Assembly: GCA_028287745.1 (NCBI GenBank)
Contig: JAQBPB010000062.1
Location: forward strand, 1 to 57,609
Origin: Chloroflexota bacterium
GTDB taxonomy: Bacteria > Chloroflexota > Chloroflexia > Chloroheliales > Chloroheliaceae
Direction: 5' to 3'
DNA: 57,609 bases
Below the pieces are notes generated by a model. That model saw nothing but the letters and a program-made list of their open reading frames with translations. It was not told where the DNA came from and made no database searches. Below, in pieces: positions 34,344 to 43,315 of the stretch (within the stretch, counting starts at the first letter, position 1; each line of letters starts with the position of its first letter). Made by a program: the position numbers and the translations under genes.

Positions 34344-34901
34344 TTGACCATTAGAATTAACAGGCAAGAACTAATACTGCAAATTCGGGCTAACCCGGCC
34401 GACCCTCAGCTGTTTGAACTTTATTACTGCCCGGCCTGCCAGGCGTTTGTCGCGGCGGGCGGGTTATTTCCTGCTCTTTCCGGATTGACCAGGCACCGGG
34501 ACCATTCCCTGGCTGAAATACCCGGCCAGGATAGTCCGATTACCGGCCAGGCGCGCACCGGCCATATTTTAACCTGGTTGGAAAACTACCGGTTTAATTT
34601 AACGGCCGAACGCTACCAGGAATTACTAGACCTCAGTCCTCACACCAATAGTGGTAACTGGGTCTGGTTGCTGCGCGGTGCCGAGCAGGTTGATTGGCTG
34701 GCCTACCTTACCGGATACCTGGACCGGCTTGCGGAGAGCTGGTTGGCGGCCCTTAACGCCCAGGTTTCGGCTCTTTTCCCGGTTCCCGGTGCTGTCTGGT
34801 ATAACCGGCCTTACATCAGCGGCGAGCAATTCGCGTGGGATGAAGCAACTTTACCCCTTGCTGAAAGTGATTATTATCGGATTAATCCAATTTCAGCCTG
34901 A
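34344..34901 (+). CDS. Unknown protein with putative CxxC/HxxH metal site
   Basis: Protein of 185 residues starting at a TTG with AAAGGAGG 8 nt upstream. A short segment 'YYCPACQAF' gives Cys 29 and 32, and 'TRHRDH' gives His 51 and 54, a plausible zinc site. The rest is Trp- and Tyr-rich and helical ('GHILTWLENYRFNLTAERYQELL', 'WLAYLTGYLDRLAESWLAAL'). I do not recognise the family. It lies just upstream of the ferritin-like pair on the same strand but 133 bp away. Confidence 0.65.
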   Translation: MTIRINRQELILQIRANPADPQLFELYYCPACQAFVAAGGLFPALSGLTRHRDHSLAEIPGQDSPITGQARTGHILTWLENYRFNLTAERYQELLDLSPHTNSGNWVWLLRGAEQVDWLAYLTGYLDRLAESWLAALNAQVSALFPVPGAVWYNRPYISGEQFAWDEATLPLAESDYYRINPISA

Positions 34902-35034
34902 GTACGTAAACCAACAGTAAGCGTAGTTCAAAAACAATTGTAAATACCTTAGACAATAATTATACATAGGTGTTTAACACGTTTTTTAGAGCTGCGTGGA
35001 AATAGTTAATTAAAAGAATCAGGAGGAAACATTC

Positions 35035-35508
35035 ATGGCTACCAGTAGCATCTACGATATAGTGGCCGCCCCGACCCAGGCGGATATGGACATTCTTATG
35101 GCAGCAATTGCGCTTGAGCAAAAAGCCCAGGCTGCGTATGCCGCCGGTGCCGCCAGTGGTTTGCTCGATGCCGCTACGGTTGCGGTCGCTACCAAGATTG
35201 CGGGCCAGCACGCCGAGCACGAAAAGGCCGAAGTGGCGGTCCTGACTAAAATGGGCGGCACGGCTCCCAAGAAACTCGACAAGTATGACTTCCCGGCTTT
35301 CAAAACGGCCGAAGACATTCTGAAATACGCCCTTGAACTGGAACAATTAGCCACTAACACTTACTTTGGCGCGGTCAAACAACTGGCCGATAACTCGCTA
35401 GTCCTGGCCGTTATCAGCATCCAGAATGATGAAGCCCAGCACGTTGCGATCTTGCGCAGCGCCCTGAAAATGGATCCCTCGCCGGTTAGTTTCCTGCCCT
35501 TCAAGTAG
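35035..35508 (+). CDS. Cytoplasmic ferritin-like four-helix protein
   Basis: Protein of 157 residues without a signal peptide. Four helices carry candidate di-iron ligands: Glu 28 ('ALEQKAQAAY'), His 59 and 62 ('GQHAEHEKA'), Glu 103 ('LELEQLATNTY') and Glu 133/His 136 ('DEAQHVAIL'). This matches the ferritin-like/DUF4439-type domain. Roles in iron or oxidant handling are known for relatives. An AGGAGGAAAC site lies before the ATG. The next gene encodes an exported paralogue 58 bp downstream, so they form a cytosolic/exported pair. Confidence 0.82.
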   Translation: MATSSIYDIVAAPTQADMDILMAAIALEQKAQAAYAAGAASGLLDAATVAVATKIAGQHAEHEKAEVAVLTKMGGTAPKKLDKYDFPAFKTAEDILKYALELEQLATNTYFGAVKQLADNSLVLAVISIQNDEAQHVAILRSALKMDPSPVSFLPFK

Positions 35509-35566
35509 TGGCGGCCTGAGAAATACTTAGAGTTTTGTAGTTACGGATACGATAAGGAGATGGATA

Positions 35567-36403
35567 ATGTCACTTGATGAATTAGCTTATAAAGGCTTAA
35601 CGAACACGCATTCTCGCCGCAAGTTCCTCAAAAGAGCCGGTATGGTCGGCGGCGGTATTATGGCCCTGGGTATTGTCGGCGAAGGGCTTTCCTTCGGAGT
35701 AGCCGCCGCCCAGACTGCCAGCAGCGATTTACAGACTTTGCAGTTCGCCTATACCCTGGAAAATGTGGCGGTAGCCGCTTACAAACTGGGCGCTGGTAGC
35801 GGCCTTCTGACCCCTGATGTCGTGGCTGTTGGCACCAAGTTCGCCGGTCAGCACCAGGACCATGCCAATGCCCTAAAGGCCGCCATTGAGAGCGTCAAGG
35901 GTAGCGTCCCGGCAGTCCCGACCAGGATTAACTTCCCGGCTTTCAAGACCCAGGAAGATATCCTGAAGTTCGCCCTGGCCCTGGAATCGGCCGCCGTTGG
36001 TGCTTATTACACCTCCTCCGGTAAATTCATGAACCGCGACCTGGCCTCGGCCGCCGCCAGTATTGTCGGCGTGGAAGCGACTCACGTGGCTATTCTTAGC
36101 TCGGCCCTGAAGATGGACCCCATTCCGACCGCCTTCGTAGTTGGTACGCCTTTCGATGAGGTCCAGGCGACCGCTAACTCCCTGCTGGGCGCCGCCCCGG
36201 CCGGACAGGGTGGCGGAACTACCACCACTACGCCTGCCGGTGCTCCTGCGACCGGTGTTGGCGGCAGCGCTTCCAACCAGGGACCGGACCTGACCGGCGC
36301 TGGTATCCTGGGCCTGGCTGCGGCTGTGGCCGGTACCGCTTTTGCGGTTTCTCGCCGCCGCCTGGCCGCCCTGACTTCCCAGGATAGCACCCGGGAAGAG
36401 TAA
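35567..36403 (+). CDS. Exported (Tat) ferritin-like protein with C-terminal anchor
   Basis: Protein of 278 residues. A twin-arginine signal 'SRRKFLKRAGMVGGGIMALGIVG' (about 16-38) is followed by a ferritin-like four-helix domain (about 55-190). The ligand candidates are Glu 65, His 96/99, Glu 140 and Glu 170/His 173. A Gly/Thr/Pro linker leads to a hydrophobic helix (about 245-262) and a basic end 'SRRRLAAL', like a C-terminal membrane anchor. Tat export suggests that the protein folds, and may load metal, in the cytoplasm. AAGGAG precedes the ATG. It is a paralogue of the gene just upstream. Confidence 0.85.
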   Translation: MSLDELAYKGLTNTHSRRKFLKRAGMVGGGIMALGIVGEGLSFGVAAAQTASSDLQTLQFAYTLENVAVAAYKLGAGSGLLTPDVVAVGTKFAGQHQDHANALKAAIESVKGSVPAVPTRINFPAFKTQEDILKFALALESAAVGAYYTSSGKFMNRDLASAAASIVGVEATHVAILSSALKMDPIPTAFVVGTPFDEVQATANSLLGAAPAGQGGGTTTTTPAGAPATGVGGSASNQGPDLTGAGILGLAAAVAGTAFAVSRRRLAALTSQDSTREE

Positions 36404-36411
36404 GACTGTTT

Positions 36412-36442
36412 TAGCGGGGAAGAAGTTTTAAAGCTTTCCCGC
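36412..36442 (+). terminator. First hairpin after the ferritin-like operon
   Basis: AGCGGG(A) and TCCCGCT arms close a long loop and are followed by GCCTTTTCTCTTTTC. It is followed by a second, cleaner terminator at 36,475. Confidence 0.5.
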
Positions 36443-36474
36443 TGCCTTTTCTCTTTTCTTCTGTTCGAAATAGC

Positions 36475-36499
36475 AAAAGCCAGCACAAGACTGGCTTTT
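36475..36499 (+). terminator. Intrinsic terminator after the ferritin-like operon
   Basis: AAAAGCCAG, 7-nt loop, CTGGCTTTTT. Confidence 0.8.
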
Positions 36500-36669
36500 T
36501 AATTGGAAACCGGTAACGTAACGCTTTAACAAAACGTTGGACGCCCTATGGGAATGTTAAGGAATCATCATAAAAAATAACGTTTGGGCCAGGAACCTGA
36601 ATTAACTATCAGGGTATTACGAGTTCAGGCATCCCGTTCAAGGCTCAACGAACGATGGAAGGAACGAAA

Positions 36670-37230
36670 ATGAAGCCCGGTAAAAAGTATAATTTTCTAG
36701 GATTAGTGCTGCTTTTATCACTGTTGCTGGCGGCCTGTGGCGATAATACCGCCACAACTGTTCCGGCTCCCGCCGCCGCGCCTACAACTGCCGCAATGGT
36801 AATGTCTCCCGGCACTTCAATGAGCGCTATGACGACCGCGATGACCACCAGTGCCGCGATGACTATGGCGGCAATGACGACCCCGGCCACGACAACGACC
36901 ACCGCGGCGGCTACAATGGCGGCCATGACCACCGCTGCCCCGGCCACTACAACAGCGGCGGCAGCTTCCGCTAAAGTAATCGAAATAAATATCGCGGACT
37001 TTAAGTATGCGCCTGAAACTATCACTATTCCGGTCGGTACTAAAGTAATCTGGACCAATAAAGACAGTTCGGCCCATACAGTTACCAGTGATGAAAGCGG
37101 CGGCCCTCTAAAGTCTCCTTTGTTCGACCAGGGCAAAACTTTTGAGTACACTTTCGACAAAGCCGGGACTTACGCCTACCACTGCGAACCTCACCCGTTC
37201 ATGAAGGGCAAGATAGTTGTTACGGCTTAA
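36670..37230 (+). CDS. Cupredoxin (plastocyanin/azurin-like) lipoprotein
   Basis: Protein of 186 residues from the ATG at 36,670, preceded by GGAAGGA; an ATG five codons earlier overlaps that site. The lipobox is LLAAC (Cys 23). A Thr/Ala/Met-rich stalk covers about 25-100, with many Met that could bind copper. The C-terminal cupredoxin domain begins 'VIEINIADFKYAPETITIPVGTKVIW'. The type 1 copper ligands are His 136 ('SSAHTV'), Cys 172, His 175 and Met 178 ('YHCEPHPFMKG'). It acts as an extracytoplasmic electron carrier or copper-binding protein. It follows the ferritin-like pair. Confidence 0.93.
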   Translation: MKPGKKYNFLGLVLLLSLLLAACGDNTATTVPAPAAAPTTAAMVMSPGTSMSAMTTAMTTSAAMTMAAMTTPATTTTTAAATMAAMTTAAPATTTAAAASAKVIEINIADFKYAPETITIPVGTKVIWTNKDSSAHTVTSDESGGPLKSPLFDQGKTFEYTFDKAGTYAYHCEPHPFMKGKIVVTA

Positions 37231-37252
37231 TTACCAGCCTGAATTAAAAGAA

Positions 37253-37288
37253 CGGCCCGGTAAGTTTTATACTCGCCGGGCCGCTTTT
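37253..37288 (+). terminator. Intrinsic terminator of the cupredoxin gene
   Basis: CGGCCCGG, 15-nt loop, CCGGGCCG, then CTTTTT. Confidence 0.8.
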
Positions 37289-37317
37289 TCCTGGAATGGG
37301 CGCTGCCGCCGCTGGCT

Positions 37318-37791
37318 TTAACCGCCCGTTTGGGCCGCATAAATACGCCCGGTTAAGTCGTGCAAGCGTTTGACCAGCGAGCCAAAATCTTCCAGGGGCC
37401 AGCCAATCTGGCAAAACAAAGTTTCCGGCAAATCCCTGACCTGTTCTTTAAGGGCGTGGCCCTCGCCGGTCAGTGAAATGTTCACCAGCCGTTCGTCCTG
37501 GCTGTCCCGCTGGCGGTTAATTAACCCTTTTTTCTCCAGCCGTTTCAGTAACGGTGAGAGCGTGCCGGAGTCCAGGTAGAGGGCGGTGCCGATTTCTTTA
37601 ATCGTGCGCGGTTCTTGCTCCCATAACAGGAGCATTACAAGGTACTGGGGATAGGTAATGCCTATCTTACCCAAAAGCGGCCGGTAAGCATCTACGGCAG
37701 TGCGGGAGGCGGCATAAAGGGCAAAACACAACAAGTTATCAACTTTTAAGCCTTCCTGCCGGACCAATTCCAATTCTTTTTCTGTTAACAT
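37318..37791 (-). CDS. OhrR-like MarR-family peroxide-sensing repressor
   Basis: Protein of 157 residues. 'LLCFALYAASR' near residues 20-30 places a lone reactive Cys (about 22) exactly as in OhrR, where its oxidation by organic hydroperoxides releases DNA. The winged helix has 'TIKEIGTALYLDSGTLSPLLKRLEKKGLINRQRDSQDERLVNISLT', including the DSGTLSPLLKRLE recognition helix and the wing Asp-Glu-Arg. It is divergent from the PrxQ/Bcp gene; the shared 225-bp spacer holds a TATTGT-AC-ACAATA palindrome. Repression of that peroxiredoxin is a strong inference. Confidence 0.9.
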   Translation of the reverse strand: MLTEKELELVRQEGLKVDNLLCFALYAASRTAVDAYRPLLGKIGITYPQYLVMLLLWEQEPRTIKEIGTALYLDSGTLSPLLKRLEKKGLINRQRDSQDERLVNISLTGEGHALKEQVRDLPETLFCQIGWPLEDFGSLVKRLHDLTGRIYAAQTGG

Positions 37792-37910
37792 TTTGCCTTT
37801 TAACCCGACATATTTTTTTTAATCCTTGATGTAAATATACCATATATTTCTCAATTGAACCATATTATTTTACAAAGTTAAATTGATTATAATTAAATTA
37901 TGTGATATTG

Positions 37911-37924
37911 TATTGTACACAATA
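37911..37924. promoter_or_regulatory. Candidate OhrR operator
   Basis: Inverted repeat TATTGT-AC-ACAATA in a very AT-rich spacer between the OhrR-like gene and the PrxQ gene. It resembles TACAATT-AATTGTA type OhrR sites. Confidence 0.5.
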
Positions 37925-38016
37925 TATTTAGTTGCCGTTTGGAATTATGGCAAACTTTAAAAACTAATCAGAAACATCCGGGCCCGGAATTAGCGCATTA
38001 GCGAAAGGAACGATTT

Positions 38017-38493
38017 ATGTCAACCGTAGAAAACAGCAATAAGAAAAAAGTTGAAGTAGGTGCCCAGGCTCCCGATTTTACGCTGCCGGACCAAAAGGGC
38101 CAGCCGGTCAGTCTGGGTGAGTTTAAGGGCCGGAAAGCGGTCGTCCTTTATTTTTATCCCAAAGATAACACCCCCGGCTGTACCGCCGAAGCCTGCGCTT
38201 TCCGGGACAGTTACGAAGTTTTCAAGGATGCCGGGGCCGAAGTAGTTGGCATCAGTTCCGACTCGGCCGACTCCCACGAGGGTTTTGCTGCCAGGTACAA
38301 GCTTCCTTTTGTTTTATTGAGCGATACGGGCGGCAAGGTCCGCAAGCTGTATGGCGTTTCGTCCACTTTAGGGCTGCTGCCGGGGCGAGTTACCTACGTC
38401 ATTGATAAAGAAGGTGTCGTCCGCCACGTGTTCAACTCCCAGTTCGCCGCTACCAAGCATGTCGAAGAAGCCCTCAAAATCTTAAAGGGCTAA
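38017..38493 (+). CDS. bcp: Thioredoxin-dependent peroxiredoxin (Bcp/PrxQ)
   Basis: Protein of 158 residues, the standard size. 'APDFTLPDQKGQPVSLGEFKG' is followed by 'YFYPKDNTPGCTAEACAFRD', with peroxidatic Cys 55 and resolving Cys 60 five residues apart, the PrxQ pattern. It reduces H2O2 and organic hydroperoxides using thioredoxin. GAAAGGAACG precedes the ATG. It is divergent from an OhrR-like regulator. Confidence 0.95.
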   Translation: MSTVENSNKKKVEVGAQAPDFTLPDQKGQPVSLGEFKGRKAVVLYFYPKDNTPGCTAEACAFRDSYEVFKDAGAEVVGISSDSADSHEGFAARYKLPFVLLSDTGGKVRKLYGVSSTLGLLPGRVTYVIDKEGVVRHVFNSQFAATKHVEEALKILKG

Positions 38494-38649
38494 TCTCGCT
38501 GCCTGCTCCGGGGTTTTCAGGCCCCTCGCGGCGGCCCCGGAATAGCGGCCAGCCTGTTGTTCCTGGCCCTGGCTATTTTAATATTTCCAAACCCGGTAAG
38601 CTCTTCTTGAAAAGGCGGAGCTTATTTTTATTTGTTTGCGGTGCGCGGG

Positions 38650-38676
38650 CCGGTTAATAACCGGACTTGTTATAAT
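38650..38676 (+). promoter_or_regulatory. Promoter with palindromic operator for nucleoside hydrolase gene
   Basis: A consensus -10 TATAAT (38,671-38,676) with no good -35. Instead a perfect inverted repeat CCGGTT-AAT-AACCGG (38,650-38,664) covers that place, suggesting activator-dependent or repressed transcription. Confidence 0.5.
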
Positions 38677-38740
38677 ATAGGACCGGCGGGTAAGGTTACC
38701 CCGGTCCTCGAACAGCACCAAGGAAAGGAAGTAAGGAAAA

Positions 38741-39667
38741 ATGCTAATTTCAAAGTTAAATGAGGCCCAGAGGCTGGCTTTGCTGGAACCGCCTGCGGGC
38801 AAAATCCGGATGGTCCTGGATACCGATACCTACAACGAAATTGACGACCAGTTTGCGGTGGTTTATGTCTTACTTTCACCAGAAAAATTCGAGGTAGAAG
38901 CGATCTATGCCGCGCCCTTTGCAGGCCATAAAGCGCCTGGCGGGCCCGGCGAGGGCATGCAAAAGAGTTACGAGGAAATCCTGCGGCTGCTCAAGCACCT
39001 GGGCCGCTCGCCGGAAGGCTTTGTATTTAAAGGCTCGACCGCCTGGCTTTCCGCACCTGACCGGCCGGTCCAGAGCCCGGCGGTTACGGACCTGATTGCG
39101 CGTGCCAGGCAGGAACGCGACACTCCCCTTTACGTGGTCGCGATTGGCGCGATAACCAATATTGCTTCGGCCATCCTGGCGGCCCCGGATATTATCGACA
39201 AAATAGTGGTAGTCTGGCTGGGCGGCAACCCCCATTACTGGCACCCGGCGGCTGAATACAATGTCTACCAGGATATGCTGTCCTCCCAACTGATGTTCGA
39301 CTCCGGCGTGGCCCTGGTCCATGTGCCGTGTATCAATGTAACCGAGCATTTACGGACGACTCAGGCTGAACTAGCCCTGTTCGTAAAGGGCCGGGGCGAT
39401 ATTGGTGACTACCTGTTCCAGATTTTTTCAGACTATTACCCGGACCACTATGCCCGCTCCAAAGAAATCTGGGACATCGGGCCGCCTGGCTGGCTGATAA
39501 ACCCGGCCTGGGCCAGCAGTACCCTGATTCACAGCCCAATCCTGACCACCGAAAAGAGCTGGAGCCATAACCCGCAGCGGCATTTCATTCGCGAGCTTTT
39601 AACGGTGGACCGCGACGCGATCTTCGGAGATTTATTTGAGAAAATTGAAGCTTTCTCCCGCCGTTAG
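38741..39667 (+). CDS. Nucleoside hydrolase (IunH-like) family protein
   Basis: Protein of 308 residues. The calcium-binding signature of inosine-uridine preferring hydrolases appears at the N-terminus as 'VLDTDTYNEIDDQFAVVY' (Asp 27, 29, 35, 36). Later come 'AIGAITNIASAIL' and 'VVWLGGNPHYW'. The family cleaves N-glycosidic bonds of ribonucleosides; this copy starts with ~20 extra residues, and the C-terminal Asp ligand is not obvious, so the substrate may differ. AAGGAAAGGAAG precedes the ATG. Confidence 0.88.
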   Translation: MLISKLNEAQRLALLEPPAGKIRMVLDTDTYNEIDDQFAVVYVLLSPEKFEVEAIYAAPFAGHKAPGGPGEGMQKSYEEILRLLKHLGRSPEGFVFKGSTAWLSAPDRPVQSPAVTDLIARARQERDTPLYVVAIGAITNIASAILAAPDIIDKIVVVWLGGNPHYWHPAAEYNVYQDMLSSQLMFDSGVALVHVPCINVTEHLRTTQAELALFVKGRGDIGDYLFQIFSDYYPDHYARSKEIWDIGPPGWLINPAWASSTLIHSPILTTEKSWSHNPQRHFIRELLTVDRDAIFGDLFEKIEAFSRR

Positions 39668-39757
39668 GCTGGATACTATTCAAAAATTCCTGAAATGCAG
39701 CGGCTCATACGGTGTCCTACAAAACCCTCAAATTTTACTAAATCCTCACTTAGCAGG

Positions 39758-39787
39758 TTGTGAAAAGGAGTTTTAGGCTGGTATACT
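39758..39787 (+). promoter_or_regulatory. Putative promoter of the heme operon
   Basis: TTGTGA (39,758-39,763), 18-bp spacer, TATACT (39,782-39,787), 54 bp before the hemE ATG. Confidence 0.55.
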
Positions 39788-39841
39788 CTCTCTTGAGTAA
39801 TGGTCTTTGGAAATACCTACGCAGGAAGGTTGATTTAGTTA

Positions 39842-40897
39842 ATGTTAAGCCAGTCTCGATTTTTAAAGGCTTGCCGCCGTGAGCCGGTGGATGCTACTCC
39901 CGTCTGGTTCATGCGCCAGGCCGGACGTTATATGCCGGAATATCGCGAAATCCGGGGAAAAATGTCTATGCTGGAGGCTATCCGCAACCCGGAAGTCAGC
40001 CAGCAAATCACCTTGCAACCGATTAATGCTTTTCAGTTAGACGCGGCTATTATTTTTGCCGATATTCTGACACCGCTTATCGGAATGGGTATCAACCTGG
40101 ATTTCATCAAGGGGGAAGGCCCTCACATCGAAAATCCCCTGCGTTCTACCCGTGACGTTGATATGCTGGGAGTGCCTTCCGCCGCCGAAGCTTTGCCCTT
40201 CGCCCTGGAAGCCATTCGCCTGACCTCGGCTGAACTAACACCGCGTAATATACCGTTAATCGGGTTCTGCGGCGCGCCGTTTACCCTGGCGAGTTATGCT
40301 ATTGAAGGCGGCGGTTCCAAGAATTACGAACGCACCAAAGGCATGATGTACGCCGAACCGGCCGCCTGGAAGCGCCTGATGGACAAACTGGTCACGGTCC
40401 TTTCTGATTTGCTGGCCCGCCAGGTCGAAGCCGGGGCCTCGGCTTTGCAAATCTTTGACTCGTGGGCCGGGGCGCTCAGCCCGTACGATTACGCCCATTA
40501 TGTCGCGCCTTACACCCGGCAGCTGATCGAGAACGCTAAAAAGAGCGGCGTCCCGGTGATTTACTTCAGCACCGGCACCGGCACCTTCCTGGACCAGATT
40601 GCCGCATTGGAAAGTGATGTAGTGAGCGTGGACTGGCGTATCCGCCTGGATACGGCCTGGCAGACTATCGGCCCCGACCGTGCCATCCAGGGCAACCTGG
40701 ACCCCCTGCTGCTTTTCGCACCCTGGCGCGAAGTCCAGGCCCAGACCGATGAAATCCTGTCGCAGGCCGCCGGTCGTCCCGGCCACATCTTCAACCTGGG
40801 ACATGGTATTTTGCCCGGTACCCCGCTGGATACGGTCCGGCGGCTGGCCGAATATGTCCACGAAAAGACGGCCCGGTTGGAGCAGGTAAGCCTATGA
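39842..40897 (+). CDS. hemE: Uroporphyrinogen decarboxylase
   Basis: Protein of 351 residues. The first signature '[16 protein letters not shown]' lies near residue 20, with '[10 protein letters not shown]' (catalytic Asp), '[22 protein letters not shown]' and 'FDSWAG' further on. It converts uroporphyrinogen III to coproporphyrinogen III by removing four carboxyl groups. It is the first gene of a hemE-cpfC-cgoX operon; its stop overlaps the next start by 4 bp. Confidence 0.97.
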   Translation: MLSQSRFLKACRREPVDATPVWFMRQAGRYMPEYREIRGKMSMLEAIRNPEVSQQITLQPINAFQLDAAIIFADILTPLIGMGINLDFIKGEGPHIENPLRSTRDVDMLGVPSAAEALPFALEAIRLTSAELTPRNIPLIGFCGAPFTLASYAIEGGGSKNYERTKGMMYAEPAAWKRLMDKLVTVLSDLLARQVEAGASALQIFDSWAGALSPYDYAHYVAPYTRQLIENAKKSGVPVIYFSTGTGTFLDQIAALESDVVSVDWRIRLDTAWQTIGPDRAIQGNLDPLLLFAPWREVQAQTDEILSQAAGRPGHIFNLGHGILPGTPLDTVRRLAEYVHEKTARLEQVSL

Positions 40898-41856
40898 GCC
40901 TCGAAGCAGCAAACCCGCCTATTGGAATTTTGTTGATGGCCTACGGTGGCCCGGCCAGCCTGGACGAACTGCCCGGCTACCTGGCCGATATTCGCAGCGG
41001 CCGCCCGACCACCCAGGCTGTCCTGGCCGAAATGACCAACAACTACCGCCAGATTGGCGGGAAATCGCCCCTGCTGGAAATCTCCCGGCAGCAAGGCGCG
41101 GCCCTGGAAAACCTCTTGAACGGCGAGGCCGTCCGGCCCCGCTACAAGGTTTACCTGGGCATGCGCCACTGGTCGCCCTGGATTGAAGATACCGTCCACA
41201 CCATGATTGACGAGGGTATCCGGCAGGCGGTCGGACTGGTGCTGGCCCCACATTACAGTAGCTTTAGCATTGCCAAGTACCAGCAAAAGGTTATGGCCGG
41301 ACTGGCGATGTACGGCGGCACAATCGAGTTTGATTTCGTGAACAGTTACAATACCGCTCCTAAATATATTCAGGCCCTGGCAAACCGGGTCCGCGAAGGT
41401 ATCGAGCGGTTTCCTCGGGAAGAACAGGCCCAGGCCCATGTCGTTTTGAGCGCCCACAGCCTGCCGGTCCGGATTATAAAAATGGGCGACCCGTATAAAG
41501 AGCAGCTTTTAGAAACAGCTAACCTGGTTGCCGCCGCCGCCGGGCTGAGTCCCGACCAGTGGACCTGGAGCTTCCAGAGCGCTGGCCGCAGCGCGGAACC
41601 CTGGCTTGGCCCCCCGCTGGAAGAAACCCTGCAGGGTTTGGCCGGTCGCGGTATTAAAAATGTGGTCAGCGTGCCGGTCGGCTTCGTGAGCGACCACGTT
41701 GAAATGCTTTACGATATTGATATCAAGGCCCAGTCCCTGGCGAAAGAGCTGGGCTTGCGGTTGGAACGGCCCCCGGCGCTGAACCTGGACCCCTTGTTTA
41801 TTGAAACTCTGGCCGACCAGGTCCGGGAACACAGCGTTAAATGGCAAATACAATAA
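40894..41856 (+). CDS. cpfC: Coproporphyrin III ferrochelatase
   Basis: Protein of 320 residues, the short soluble Bacillus-type ferrochelatase. '[18 protein letters not shown]' opens the protein. The metal-site His is in 'LSAHSLP' (about 188) and the Glu in '[14 protein letters not shown]' (about 270). It inserts Fe2+ into coproporphyrin III (monoderm route) or protoporphyrin IX. Gene order hemE-hemH-hemY is that of the coproporphyrin-dependent branch, so the former substrate is favoured. ATGA overlap with hemE. It is also annotated as hemH. Confidence 0.95.
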   Translation: MSLEAANPPIGILLMAYGGPASLDELPGYLADIRSGRPTTQAVLAEMTNNYRQIGGKSPLLEISRQQGAALENLLNGEAVRPRYKVYLGMRHWSPWIEDTVHTMIDEGIRQAVGLVLAPHYSSFSIAKYQQKVMAGLAMYGGTIEFDFVNSYNTAPKYIQALANRVREGIERFPREEQAQAHVVLSAHSLPVRIIKMGDPYKEQLLETANLVAAAAGLSPDQWTWSFQSAGRSAEPWLGPPLEETLQGLAGRGIKNVVSVPVGFVSDHVEMLYDIDIKAQSLAKELGLRLERPPALNLDPLFIETLADQVREHSVKWQIQ

Positions 41857-41869
41857 GGCAAGAACTATT

Positions 41870-43234
41870 ATGAAACCGGTGGTTATTGTCGGGGGCGGCA
41901 TTACGGGGCTGGCTGCTGCCTGGGATTTGCAGCAGCAAGGAGTCCCGTTTCTTTTACTCGAAGCCAGCGACCGTCTGGGCGGCAAGATCAGGACCGACCG
42001 CAGCGAGGGCTTTATCATTGAAGGGGCGGCCGACTCTTTCCTGACGGTCAAGCCGTGGGCCTGGCAGTTGTGCCGGGAACTCGGCCTGGGCGACCGCCTG
42101 GTGGGTACCAACGATAAGCAGCGCAATGTCTTTGTCCTGCGCGGCGGGAAGCTCCACCTGATGCCGCGCGGCATGCGCCTGATGGTCCCGGTTGACCCGG
42201 CCGGATTGCTGGAGTCCTCCCTTTTTTCTGAGGAAGGCAAGCAGCGCATGCTGGCCGAAACCGCCATCCCGGACGGGACCACCGGGGGCGATGAAAGCCT
42301 GGCCTCTTTTGTCCGCCGCCGCTTTGGCGAGGAAGCCCTGGAAGTGCTGGGCGAACCGCTCCTGGCCGGGATTCATACCGCCGACCCCGAAACCCTCAGT
42401 ATGGAAGCGACTTTCCCGCATTACCTGGAAATGGAACATTCTCACGGCAGCCTGACCACCGCCATGCGCCAGGCCGAAACCAGCCCCGCGCCGCTCCTTC
42501 CCGGCCAGCCGCGCACCGCCTTTGTATCACTGCAAAACGGTGTCTACGAGCTTATAGAAACCTTGCAGGCCCGCCTTGACGCGCACATCCGGCTGAACAG
42601 CCCGGTTGAAAAGATTGGGGCGGATACAACGGTTTACCTGGCTTCCGGTGAGAAAATCGAAGCGGCCGGGGTAATCGTAACCACGCCTACCGCCCAGGCC
42701 GCCCGGCTTTTACCGGGGGTTTCGGCTGAACTGGCCCAGACCCTCTCCGGGATACGGACCATAAGTTCAGCGACGGTTTCGTTTGGCTACCGCGAGGAAG
42801 ATTTGCCCGGCCCGCTGGACGGTTTTGGCTTTGTGGTAGCGGCTAACGAGCCAACTCATTTGCTGGCTTCCACCTGGAGCAGCACCAAACTACCGGGCCG
42901 CGCCCCGGCCGGTTACGCCTTGCTGCGGGTCTTTTTTGGCGGGCACCGCCACGAGGCCGATGTCAATTTGTCCGACGAACAATTATTGGCCCTGGCGAAG
43001 GCCGAGTTGCGCCAGGTCATGAACATTAAGGCGGAGCCGGTCATCAGCCGGATTTTCCGCTGGCGTAACGCCAATCAACAGTACGAGGTCGGCCACCTGT
43101 CGCTGCTGGCCCGGTTGCGGCAGCAAAGCCCAGCCTGGCTGCGCCTGGCCGGGTCGCCTTATGAGGGCGTCGGTATCCCCGCCTGCGTGTTGCAGGGCCG
43201 TGAAGCCGCTAAACAGCTTGCTGAGATAATTTAG
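41870..43234 (+). CDS. cgoX: Coproporphyrinogen III / protoporphyrinogen oxidase (HemY type)
   Basis: Protein of 454 residues from the ATG at 41,870, which opens directly with the FAD-binding 'VVIVGGGITGLAAAWDL'; an upstream in-frame start would overlap cpfC by 56 bp. 'LLEASDRLGGKIRTDRSEGFIIEGAADSFL' and the C-terminal 'YEGVGIPACVLQGREAA' are standard for the oxygen-dependent HemY/CgoX family. It oxidises coproporphyrinogen III to coproporphyrin III in the coproporphyrin branch. It is third in the operon, 13 bp after cpfC. HemQ/ChdC is not in the window. Confidence 0.94.
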   Translation: MKPVVIVGGGITGLAAAWDLQQQGVPFLLLEASDRLGGKIRTDRSEGFIIEGAADSFLTVKPWAWQLCRELGLGDRLVGTNDKQRNVFVLRGGKLHLMPRGMRLMVPVDPAGLLESSLFSEEGKQRMLAETAIPDGTTGGDESLASFVRRRFGEEALEVLGEPLLAGIHTADPETLSMEATFPHYLEMEHSHGSLTTAMRQAETSPAPLLPGQPRTAFVSLQNGVYELIETLQARLDAHIRLNSPVEKIGADTTVYLASGEKIEAAGVIVTTPTAQAARLLPGVSAELAQTLSGIRTISSATVSFGYREEDLPGPLDGFGFVVAANEPTHLLASTWSSTKLPGRAPAGYALLRVFFGGHRHEADVNLSDEQLLALAKAELRQVMNIKAEPVISRIFRWRNANQQYEVGHLSLLARLRQQSPAWLRLAGSPYEGVGIPACVLQGREAAKQLAEII

Positions 43235-43315
43235 CGTGGCCCAGGGCCGTTTCTTCTTACTACCGGCCTGCTTATTGACTAGCCTGGCCTTATTGAAAAG
43301 TTCTCTTGAAGAATA

